DNA from: Nannochloris sp. 'desiccata'
Lineage: Eukaryota > Chlorophyta > Trebouxiophyceae > Chlorellales > Chlorellaceae
DNA: 64,000 nucleotides
Assembly: GCA_019044685.2 (NCBI GenBank)
Contig: JAGTXX020000007.1
Coordinates: forward strand, 62,001-126,000
Direction: 5' to 3'
The notes under the pieces were generated by a model. It had not been told where the DNA came from, did not search any database, and saw nothing but the letters and a program-made list of their open reading frames with translations. Below are positions 56,379-64,000 of the stretch, in pieces; position 1 is the first letter of the stretch; every line of letters starts with the position of its first letter. The position numbers and the translations under genes were made by a program.

Positions 56379-57734
56379 ATGTCATTGCTATCGCCATTGA
56401 CGCCATCCGGCGAAACGAAACATATTCAAATCGGAGATTTAGTGATTGTTTATGAACGCTTTGATTCTATGAAATCAGTTACGATCTCAGAAAATGGGCA
56501 CTATCAGAACAGATACGGAAACTTTTACATGAAGGTCAGCATGCCATGCATATAGACTGTTTGAAGAAACATACATACTTCCTTTTTTTCACAGACGTCC
56601 CCTCACCAGCCCCGCCTCCCCTCCAATGTTTCACCAAGCTCGCACTTTAACTTCCATCAAATACAACGCTAACAAACCCAACTTGCTAAACTGCCTTCGT
56701 GTATCTTCTCTTTCTCTATACAGCAATGGATCGGTCTTCCCTTTGGAAGCAAAGTCTCCAGCAAACAAGACAAGGGCTATGTCTATCTCCTTTACCCCAC
56801 TCCAGAACTCTGGACCCTGGTCCTCAAACACCGTACCCAAATCCTCTACCTCGCAGATATCGCTACAATCTGCTGGCAGTTGGAATTGAAACCAGGGTCA
56901 ATTGTTTTAGAATCTGGTACCGGTTCAGGGTCACTTACAACTTCTTTAGCTCGTGCAATCGCACCTACTGGACAAGTACACACATTTGAGTTCCATGAAC
57001 AGCGTGCGCTTGATGCAGCCAAAGAATTTGAACAAAATGGACTAGGAAAGCTGATTACAGTGGAACAAAGAAACATAGAGGAACTCGGCTTTCCCGATGA
57101 TCTTCACAACAAGGCTGATGCTGTCTTTTTAGATCTACCTGGGCCTTGGAAAGCGATACCTAGTGTAGCAAAATGTTTAAAACCTGATGGGGTGTTCTGT
57201 GGGTTTAGTCCATGTATAGAACAAGTGCAAAAAACTGTTGAAGCGCTGAATGCTGAAGGCTTTAGAGCGTTTAATACTGTTGAAGTTTTATTAAGAGAAT
57301 ACGAAATTGTGAACGATGAAGAATTTGGGGGTAATGAATTGTTGGAGAAAATGTTGATGCAGCAAGGAGATCCAAAGTTGCATCACCGTGGAAGGGCTAG
57401 AGGTGGTGGCGGGAGAGGCGGCGGGAGAGGAGGTGGAGATGAAGGGAGAGAGAAGAAAGCTAAGATAGATAATGATAATGATAATGTAGAGGAGAAAGGA
57501 GGTACTGCAATGGAGGTACACAGAGAGGAAGATTCCGCTCCAGTAGAAGAAGATGCGCCAAAGGTGCAGCATGAAACAACAGCAGCAGCAACAGCAGCAG
57601 CAGCAGCACCGCCACAGGGACAAAATAATGATACCAAGAGAGAGAGCGTGGTTCGTGCGCGACCTATTGTGCAGGGTAGAGGACATACTGGGTATCTTAC
57701 TTTTGCGAGAAAAGCTGTAGATTTTAAAATGTGA
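56379..57734 (+). CDS. TRMT61A: tRNA (adenine58-N1)-methyltransferase catalytic subunit
   Basis: Makes m1A58 in the T loop of tRNAs in the nucleus with its partner TRM6. Exons 56379-56534 and 56724-57734 join in phase 0, giving FYMKQWIGLPFGSKVSSKQD; 388 aa. The N-terminal barrel starts IQIGDLVIVYERFD. The methyltransferase core has YLLYPTPELWTLVLKHRTQI, the SAM motif I SIVLESGTGSGSLTTSLARA, VHTFEFHEQRALDA, and ADAVFLDLPGPWKAIP with the catalytic-site Asp. GFSPCIEQVQKTVEAL and TVEVLLREYEI follow. A Gly/Arg-rich and acidic insert (RARGGGGRGGGRGGG) precedes the family C-terminus HTGYLTFARK. Confidence 0.94.
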
Positions 57735-57970
57735 AACCAATTTGTAATGTGTTCGGAACTCGATCGGGAAGAGGAGCCTGCACTGGAACAAGATTTTAAA
57801 TTTTGAAACGTGGCGTACTTCAAACGAATGCCATTTAAAATTTAACTCATTTCCCGCGAAACCAATTGTCACATGACATCAAGGAAGTGTAATCCTGCTT
57901 ATAAATCTTATTCTGAAGGGTTTGACAGCGATGCTCGCAACAGCACATTTGAATCCTAAATCAGAAAATA

Positions 57971-59716
57971 ATGCATAAAACAGCGAGCTTACTAAAACGC
58001 CTGCCACAACCAACGTTCACCTCGAGTATAAGAAAAGCTTTAGAATTAACCCTACCCACAAGCAACCACACCCAGTGTTGCCCCGGAGGACAGTGCCCAT
58101 CCTCTGATCATAGTCATCCGGACACTCATCTCCACCCGCACCAGTTCCTTGATAATATAGCCAACCTACCTTCACAGCATAACGACGCTATGTCTCCACC
58201 TAAAGCCCTCGCTCCACCAGGCCTCTCCAGAACGTTCTACAAGCGAGAACTCTCCCCACCCGCTGTTGCTTTTTCATCCGAAGAAGGCCAACTCATCTTT
58301 CGTGACGCCCTGGCTGCTGGGACTATGCAGGGCTTTTTTCGTCTTATCGAACAATTCCGTACCCAAGATGAACCTGCATACTGCGGTCTCGCTTCTGTAG
58401 CTATGGTATTAAATTCTCTAGCCATTGATCCCCGCCGTGCTTGGAAGGGTCCCTGGCGTTATTTCCATGAAGAGATGCTTGATTGCTGCCTACCCTTAGA
58501 AAAAGTCCGCCAAGAAGGTATTACCTTAGAACAAGCAGCGTGTTTAGCACGCTGTAATGGTGCTGCAGTTGAAGTCTTTCCCTATGGAGCTGTTTCTATC
58601 GACGTATTCCGGGAAATGGTGAGATCCGCAGCCGCCAATCCAGAAACCCACTTGGTTGTTTCGTACACTCGAAAGGCCTTTAACCAAACTGGTGATGGTC
58701 ATTTTTCACCCATTGGTGGATACTCTCCTGAGAAAGATATGGTTTTAATTTTAGATACAGCACGATTTAAATATCCACCTCATTGGTTGAAATTAGAAGA
58801 CGTCTATCACGCCATGGCGGCATGCGACTCTGTGACAGGCTTACCACGTGGGTTTATGCGACTTGGATTACCTGTCGTACTAGATTCTGTACTTTTCACT
58901 TTAGATGTACGTGATACACACTGGGTCAAGGCTTTTACCTACGCAGAAAATGCCATTGCAGCGAAAGCAGCGGGGGTGGCTGCCGAGGTCGAGGGAGCTG
59001 ATGTGGAACGTGTGATTGCTGCTGCGGTGCATGCTGCGCCATTTGAAGCCGTTAAAAAATTTGTTGCTGTGAGGATGGCAGGGAATAGTTGTAATGGTGG
59101 CGTCTGTACGCAAACCGCAGCTATTGAAACCTTTCTTAATGAATTAAGGCTGCTTCCTCTGTATTCAGTAATCTCCAAGGTGCTTGCTGAGAGCACCATG
59201 GCTACGTCTCCCAACGGTCAAAAAGAAGAAGGCCAAGACCAAGATGGACAGAAGGAGGACAATACTATCACGAATCAGAATCGCGAGCATCATCCTAGTG
59301 ATGATTTAGATGGCGACGATCTCAATGGGGTCTTTTCCAAAAATGCGTCCAAGATCTCCTCAGCAAAGCCTGCAGTCCCCGGTGCGCTCCTCGCTGAGCG
59401 GCTCACCATGCTCTTGCTTCTCGCTCCTCCTTTAAGCTGGGAGAAGTCTATCTCATCTGAAAGTTTGAGAACAGAAGTACAAAGTCTACTGGATGTGTCT
59501 AGTCATAAAGTAGTTGATTGTGAGTTACAGTACTTGAAAGAGCAGTACAATGAATTACCTGCGGTACGGAGAATTATGGCGTGTGCGAGTGTTGATTGTA
59601 GTGAGCAAGGGCATCAGCCATGTTTGACGTCAGAACCGTATATAATGCAACAACAACATGAAGAAGAAGAAGAGGGAGGAGGGGTTCATCAAAAGAAGAG
59701 CCACGCTGCCATGTAA
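57971..59716 (+). CDS. PCS1: Phytochelatin synthase
   Basis: Glutathione gamma-glutamylcysteinyltransferase, which makes metal-chelating phytochelatins from glutathione. Intronless, 581 aa. The papain-like N-domain has EGQLIFRDALAAGTMQGFFR and PAYCGLASVAMVLNSLAIDP with catalytic Cys138. KGPWRYFHEEMLDCC follows, then GDGHFSPIGGYSPEKDMVLI with His244 and LDTARFKYPPHWL with Asp262. The plant-type C-terminal domain is present though divergent (LAERLTMLLLLAPPLSWEKS). The N-terminus is extended: residues 1-30 are basic and hydroxylated like an organelle presequence, and 35-57 are Cys/His-rich (QCCPGGQCPSSDHSHPDTHL). Met74 (MSPPKALAPP) matches the usual start and could be an alternative start for a cytosolic form. 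Confidence 0.95.
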   Translation: MHKTASLLKRLPQPTFTSSIRKALELTLPTSNHTQCCPGGQCPSSDHSHPDTHLHPHQFLDNIANLPSQHNDAMSPPKALAPPGLSRTFYKRELSPPAVAFSSEEGQLIFRDALAAGTMQGFFRLIEQFRTQDEPAYCGLASVAMVLNSLAIDPRRAWKGPWRYFHEEMLDCCLPLEKVRQEGITLEQAACLARCNGAAVEVFPYGAVSIDVFREMVRSAAANPETHLVVSYTRKAFNQTGDGHFSPIGGYSPEKDMVLILDTARFKYPPHWLKLEDVYHAMAACDSVTGLPRGFMRLGLPVVLDSVLFTLDVRDTHWVKAFTYAENAIAAKAAGVAAEVEGADVERVIAAAVHAAPFEAVKKFVAVRMAGNSCNGGVCTQTAAIETFLNELRLLPLYSVISKVLAESTMATSPNGQKEEGQDQDGQKEDNTITNQNREHHPSDDLDGDDLNGVFSKNASKISSAKPAVPGALLAERLTMLLLLAPPLSWEKSISSESLRTEVQSLLDVSSHKVVDCELQYLKEQYNELPAVRRIMACASVDCSEQGHQPCLTSEPYIMQQQHEEEEEGGGVHQKKSHAAM

Positions 59717-59905
59717 TTTGAATTTATAATCCAGGGTTTTCACTTTTTGTTTCATTTATTATTTCTCCCATCGATTCCTCTTAATTTTTATTCAGAGGTA
59801 CTTTTCTGAGAAATTCCGATCGTTCTAAAGTAAAAAATTCAAAACAAATGAACAAATCAACTATATATAGAGACAGATATGACGATCATTTCAGTTTTAA
59901 AATAA

Positions 59906-60880
59906 TTACAACCGATATTTTCCTTCAAAGGCTGCCCCCTTGACTCCGTCAATCCGAACTCGAAACAGCCCTCCATGATGCTCACTCGCCCCTTCTCCAC
60001 TCTCCACCCGCGTTGTCACATACAACCACTCCAACTCAGGCCCGCCAAATCCACACGACGTCGGTCTCTTCACTGGCAGTGTGATCTTTTGCAATTCATC
60101 TCCTGTAGCAGGATCTATCTGAACGACCGAGCCACTCTCCCCCAGAACGACCCATAGTTTACCATTACAATCGATCGTCATACCGTCAGGGACGTGTTTA
60201 TGCCCTGTAGTCTTACGACTGATTTCCCTAGGAGGTGCAGGAATGCTTGTAGAATTGGCATCAGTAGCACCATGGCTCCTCGTAAGAGGAATTCCATTAG
60301 TATCAGTAGCATAGGCGGTGATGGTTTCCTCAGCACTGTCTACAAAATAGCACGTTTTACCATCTTGTGACCATGCTATGCCATTAGGAAGACCGACATC
60401 TTCAGGTGTAAGGACGATTTCGAGGTCAGAAGGGCTTCCTGGAGCAAGCTTATAGAGGGAGCCTCGGTTGCTGGGTTGGCGCCAGTTGCCGTGCATGCGG
60501 CCGGCAAGGAAAGCGCCCTGTGGAGTAGCTTTGGCGTCGTTAAAACGCATGTTGTCGATTCCGTGAGACTCAGGTACTTCGGCTATGGTGCGGATGACAC
60601 CGCGTTCTTGTTCTGCACCTTTCCAGAAACGGACGAGAAGGATGTGGCGTCGGGTGGCAGCCAGAAGAAGATCTTTATCTGTTGTTAATGCAACTGCTCC
60701 CACAGGTTCAGAGAGTTCCAGTGTCTCATGCGCATTCGTCTCGGTATTGTAGGCGTGGATTGTATTGCGATTAATGTCTACAAAGTATAAAATTGATAAT
60801 CTGTCATCGAAAATGGGACCTTCGCCAAGATCGCAATGGCAGTCCAATGCCAGCTCTACGGTGCGCTCCATCAAAGCCAT
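59906..60880 (-). CDS. SMP-30/gluconolactonase/regucalcin-like lactonase
   Basis: Intronless 324 aa six-bladed beta-propeller protein of the SMP-30/LRE family, metal-dependent sugar-lactone hydrolases. The start is the only good ATG (60880). Family landmarks are CDLGEGPIFDDRLSILYFVD with the metal-binding Glu, HGIDNMRFNDAKATPQGAFL, DVGLPNGIAWSQDGKTCYFV with the metal-binding Asn, and KHVPDGMTIDCNGKLWVVLG with the metal-binding Asp. KRPTSCGFGGPELEWLYVTT ends the fold. No targeting peptide, so cytosolic. The substrate (gluconolactone, gulonolactone or other) cannot be told from sequence. Confidence 0.93.
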   Translation of the reverse strand: MALMERTVELALDCHCDLGEGPIFDDRLSILYFVDINRNTIHAYNTETNAHETLELSEPVGAVALTTDKDLLLAATRRHILLVRFWKGAEQERGVIRTIAEVPESHGIDNMRFNDAKATPQGAFLAGRMHGNWRQPSNRGSLYKLAPGSPSDLEIVLTPEDVGLPNGIAWSQDGKTCYFVDSAEETITAYATDTNGIPLTRSHGATDANSTSIPAPPREISRKTTGHKHVPDGMTIDCNGKLWVVLGESGSVVQIDPATGDELQKITLPVKRPTSCGFGGPELEWLYVTTRVESGEGASEHHGGLFRVRIDGVKGAAFEGKYRL

Positions 60881-61031
60881 AGTGGTTGGATCTTTTGTTG
60901 GAAATAGTTAAGCGTTTTGGGTGGAATTATCAACTTTTAAAACATTGAAAGGGTAGTTGTGCTGCTATATTTCTTGCAAAATGTCTTGCTTCTAATAATT
61001 TAAAGGACATGGGCATTTATAAAATATTGCA
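60881..61031. promoter_or_regulatory. Short divergent promoter region
   Basis: Only 151 bp separate the start codons of the SMP-30-like gene (-) and the ABC ATPase gene (+), so both promoters and 5' UTRs must share or overlap here. AT-rich; no named element seen. Confidence 0.45.
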
Positions 61032-61989
61032 ATGAATCCAGGGAATGGCCAACTGGGGTGCAGAAACTCTACTTTTCATGCAAACGTCCTGTTGATCAGA
61101 TCCCGACCATGCACAAAATCTCACCGCCTACGTTCGTCAAGTCTGTGTATCAAAGCGAATATCAACCTTAACACTAGTGCCGCGATCAGTATACGCGGTT
61201 TACAGCTCACCTTCGGTGGTGGAGGCAGCAGAAAGCAGGTAAAGTTAATTAATAATTAATTTATGTTCCCCCACACCGCCCTTTCTCACTACTCACCCTT
61301 ATTTTAAATAAAAAGACTAAACCCAGCACCCTGCGTTTTCCTATTTTCCCCAGGTCCTCGCTGGTGTAGATTTAGATGTCCCTCGAGGCTCCTTTCACAT
61401 GCTTTTAGGTGCCAATGGCTGTGGAAAATCAACCACCCTCCGTGTTGTTGCTGGTCTGCTGCCTGCCGGTTCTGGCACCGTCCATGTAGATCGCCCCTTT
61501 GGAATGGTATTTCAGAACCCAGACCATCAAGTGGTCTTACCAACTGTCGCTGCTGACGTGGCATTTGGTTTAGGGAGGTACAAATTAACGTCGAAACAAG
61601 TTACAGCAGCAGTGCACCATGCCCTCGAGAGGGTCGGCCTAACTAGGTATTCAGAGCGACCAACGTCTTCCCTCTCTGGTGGGCAGAAACAACGTGTTGC
61701 TATCGCTGGTGCATTAGCAGAAAATCCACGGGTGTTGTTATTAGATGAGTTGACCACATTTCTGGACGCTCGGGATCAAAGAAATGTTTTAGAATGTGTC
61801 CGTGGACTTGTGGACTCTAAAAAGAAAAGTACCCTAGACAACCCAGTGACTGCGTTGTGGGTGACACATCGATTAGAAGAATTAGAATTTGCTGATGGAG
61901 TGAGCATAATGGATGGTGGGAGAGTTATATTCAATGGGACACCGAACGAAGCAATTGCAGTGATGAAAAAAATGGGAGCAAGAATTTAG
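61032..61989 (+). CDS. Plastid ABCI-family (ECF/cobalt-type) ABC ATPase
   Basis: Single-domain ABC ATPase like plant ABCI11 and bacterial CbiO/EcfA, which energise metal or vitamin uptake modules. Exons 61032-61238 and 61354-61989 (GTAAAG...CCCCAG) join in phase 0; 280 aa. The first about 45 residues are Arg/Ser-rich, fitting a chloroplast transit peptide. Motifs: LLGANGCGKSTTLRVVAGLL (Walker A), GMVFQNPDHQVVLPTVAADV (Q-loop), SSLSGGQKQRVAIAGALAEN (signature), VLLLDELTTFLDARDQ (Walker B and D-loop) and LWVTHRLEEL (His switch). The Q-loop wording QNPDHQ is typical of the ECF/cobalt group. The membrane partner is not in this window. Confidence 0.9.
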
Positions 61990-62091
61990 TGAGAAGAACG
62001 AAAGAACGAAATGAATAGTACAGTAACAGCGCTTTAAATACGTTTGAGACAGGTGATATATTATGTACGAAATTTAAATTAATTAAAGTAA

Positions 62092-64000
62092 TTACATAAT
62101 GGAGCATCGACTGCTTTCTGCTGCAGTTTGTAAAGCGATTTGCTTCTCCTCCTCTTCTTGTTGCTGCCGGCGTTTATCCTGGGCAGAGTCTGTTCGTGGC
62201 CTTTTTGCTGGTAAACCAATTACACCCCCTTCTGTTGCCCTGCCATCATCTCCATTGCCCATCAAATAATCATCGTCCATTCCTGCCTTTTGTATAGCCT
62301 TTACTGTTCTATAGTCTTCAAAAGTTTTCACCCGGCACCCCGGCACAGATTTTTCAACCGCCATTTTCACATTTTGCAATATTTCCTCATTTTCTGCCAC
62401 TTCTTTAGGCAGTTCCAATAAAGCAGTTGTCCCATCTTGCCCTAATACACTCACACGGATATACGCGCCATCTAGAAGTTCCTTTACTTCTCTTAATTTT
62501 TTTACTACGTCCCCCCCATGTCGATATTTCGTAGGGTCAATTCGAGTGAGGTAGAGAATATTATTTCGGGGCAATACGTTATCTGGTCCCCATAAAGCAG
62601 CATACCCCATATCTGACCGGGACACATTCATTCTCCAGCAGTACTCTTCCACAGCTTCGAGACTATACAAAATCGGAGCAGCAGCGGCGGCGGTTAAAGG
62701 ATACGAAGACAGTGTGTCACCAGCAACGACATCATCCTCGTCTACTACAGTGCTCCTTTTCTGCAGTAAAGATAAGAACACTGCAAATACCGATCCAGTC
62801 ATATATGCATCGTACCCTGCTTCGTGTGCGTACGATTTCGTACTATCAACTTCCGGAGTACTAGCAGTATTAGGATTAATTACAGGACCAGGTACGGGTG
62901 TCAGACCACTACTCGCATCCACATACCGTCGAAACCCATCAGCATGGTCTACCTGAGGGAATGTCTTAAAATCAACAGTGTCTTTAAACGCGATGAAAAG
63001 TCGATCTGCTATGCTTTCCTCCACGGCGCCTTGGTCCACAACAGCATCCTCTTCCATGTGTTTTCCAATTCGCGTGGCAAGCTGGGTGGATTTGTAGAGC
63101 GCGCCAAGAACAGTATCCTCAAAAGGGAATTCATACAGACTCGCGATATATTTTGTATCGTACACCCCACCTGGAAACCATTTTTTGACTCGGTCTTTAA
63201 ATTCCATCCACGTCGGTGGTAGCGGTTTTGCAAAACTATGCAGAGTATATGCCACATCGAAACTCAAATTATGCCCTACAGCTGGCTTTCTAGAATCCCT
63301 CATTAACTCTACTACTTGACAAAACGAAGCAGCAGTATTAATGGCGTCAATCCGCTTTTGCTTCTCTTCCAGTTGCCTTGCAGCGACGCGGATAGACGTG
63401 GCCCTGATAAGTTTCAAAGCAACACGGCCGTAACGATTTTCAACACGATCTACATAAAACCCAGGTGGATCTTCAGCGTCAAAATGTCCATTATTGCGTA
63501 GTGTTTGATACTGTAGGGCGCGTTGATAGGAATTGACTGAGGTCAACTGTAAATACTCTTCTGTAGACTTGACTCTCGACAAATCATCATCATCACCTAC
63601 GTCTACTTCTTTGTCTTCAGGATTGATGATAGGAGTTTTATCTTCTTCATCTTCTTCACTGCCGCTGTAAATACTACCGCGCTCAATACCACCATCAGCA
63701 TCACAGCCATTCTCTTCTCTATTTAGCCATGTTCTGACTGTTTTAATTAAATTCTCAACAAAATCTATATCGGATTGCTTTGTCGGTAAAATATCTGGCC
63801 TGGGCTCTTTGCTGTCATTTGCTTTCTTTAATTTTATATCCCGTAAAGAGCTGGGCATATAGGGAATGCCGCCGTAGATCCATTTATTAAAGTCAAAGTG
63901 GCATTGAGCTAGAAATTGAAGGGATCCAGCTTCGGATAAGAATCGACATTCCCAATCTTCAAATGGGTGCGGGAAGGTATAAAAATTGAAAGTTTTTGCA
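62092..64000 (-). CDS. PARN: PARN poly(A)-specific ribonuclease, 5' end outside window
   Basis: DEDD-family deadenylase. The frame is open to the right edge: the first codons read in-window are AKTFNFYTFPHPFEDWECRF, then LSEAGSLQFLAQCHFDFNKW and IYGGIPYM. This is the conserved PARN N-terminal region, so the true start and the first catalytic D-x-E motif lie beyond 64000. Inside the window are PAVGHNLSFDVAYTLHSFAK (the second catalytic Asp), YDTKYIASLYEF, and HEAGYDAYMTGSVFAVFLSL (Exo III with the last catalytic Asp). An RRM-like region follows (RSDMGYAALWGPDNVLPRNN). About 635 codons are visible without an intron. It is convergent with the ABC gene, 102 bp apart. Confidence 0.93.
   Translation of the reverse strand, partial: AKTFNFYTFPHPFEDWECRFLSEAGSLQFLAQCHFDFNKWIYGGIPYMPSSLRDIKLKKANDSKEPRPDILPTKQSDIDFVENLIKTVRTWLNREENGCDADGGIERGSIYSGSEEDEEDKTPIINPEDKEVDVGDDDDLSRVKSTEEYLQLTSVNSYQRALQYQTLRNNGHFDAEDPPGFYVDRVENRYGRVALKLIRATSIRVAARQLEEKQKRIDAINTAASFCQVVELMRDSRKPAVGHNLSFDVAYTLHSFAKPLPPTWMEFKDRVKKWFPGGVYDTKYIASLYEFPFEDTVLGALYKSTQLATRIGKHMEEDAVVDQGAVEESIADRLFIAFKDTVDFKTFPQVDHADGFRRYVDASSGLTPVPGPVINPNTASTPEVDSTKSYAHEAGYDAYMTGSVFAVFLSLLQKRSTVVDEDDVVAGDTLSSYPLTAAAAAPILYSLEAVEEYCWRMNVSRSDMGYAALWGPDNVLPRNNILYLTRIDPTKYRHGGDVVKKLREVKELLDGAYIRVSVLGQDGTTALLELPKEVAENEEILQNVKMAVEKSVPGCRVKTFEDYRTVKAIQKAGMDDDYLMGNGDDGRATEGGVIGLPAKRPRTDSAQDKRRQQQEEEEKQIALQTAAESSRCSIM

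Noticed and set aside
1..64000. CRISPR array, bacterial operon or organelle DNA
   Set aside because: No regularly spaced repeats of that kind; spliceosomal introns and eukaryotic gene families throughout.

Overview
This window is nuclear DNA of a photosynthetic eukaryote, most likely a green alga with a compact, AT-leaning genome. The evidence is short GT-AG introns (about 70 to 190 bp), genes packed on both strands, and a plant or algal gene set. That set includes a CASTOR/POLLUX-type channel, a CCT-domain protein, a PH-RCC1 protein of the plant PRAF type, a plant-type phytochelatin synthase, a plastid-type ABC ATPase and a secreted protein with a volvocine-style (Arg)-Pro-rich tail. A degenerate TTTAGGG tract (plant-type telomere motif) is also present. 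No organelle or bacterial operon features are seen. Species cannot be fixed from the sequence alone.

Layout. 0.4-12.1 kb: 20S proteasome beta-4 subunit, tail-anchored ankyrin protein, CASTOR/POLLUX-like channel, signal peptide peptidase, WD40 protein, SAP18. 12.7-18.6 kb: aromatic amino acid permease-like protein, a 0.78 kb inverted-repeat transposon, a secreted PI-PLC-like protein, and a 0.5 kb retroelement fragment. 18.7-28 kb: GRF-HARP-SNF2 helicase, ABCF ATPase, and a secreted glycosidase-DNRLRE-proline-rich protein. 28-30.6 kb: a gene-poor block full of hairpins and direct repeats that ends in a circularly permuted tRNA-Ile(AAU) gene. 30.6-50.1 kb: Mic60, DHHC acyltransferase, CCT protein, NAD(P)-binding SDR, polysaccharide deacetylase, LEA_2/TMEM106-like membrane protein, PH-RCC1 protein, a small plastid-type protein, and a PolI-like 5'-3' exonuclease. 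50.2-53.75 kb: a (TTTAG)n foldback block and a Penelope-like retroelement copy with target-site duplication. 53.8-64 kb: cytosolic GluRS, TRMT61A, phytochelatin synthase, SMP-30 protein, ABCI ATPase, and PARN (running off the right edge).

The genes are mostly unrelated housekeeping functions arranged as convergent and divergent pairs, with no cluster logic. They cover proteolysis, translation (GluRS, ABCF, tRNA m1A58 methylation, tRNA-Ile), RNA decay, genome maintenance, cell wall/secretion, metal tolerance and mitochondrial architecture.

The strongest unusual signal is at 29867-29947. The 3' half of a tRNA-Ile(AAU) lies six bases upstream of its own 5' half, split at the 37/38 anticodon-loop position. 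Every stem and invariant residue is intact, and the B box precedes the A box. Next in interest are the (TTTAG)n foldback with repeated GTTCCCGTCC motifs, the recent Penelope-like insertions, and the inverted-repeat transposon.
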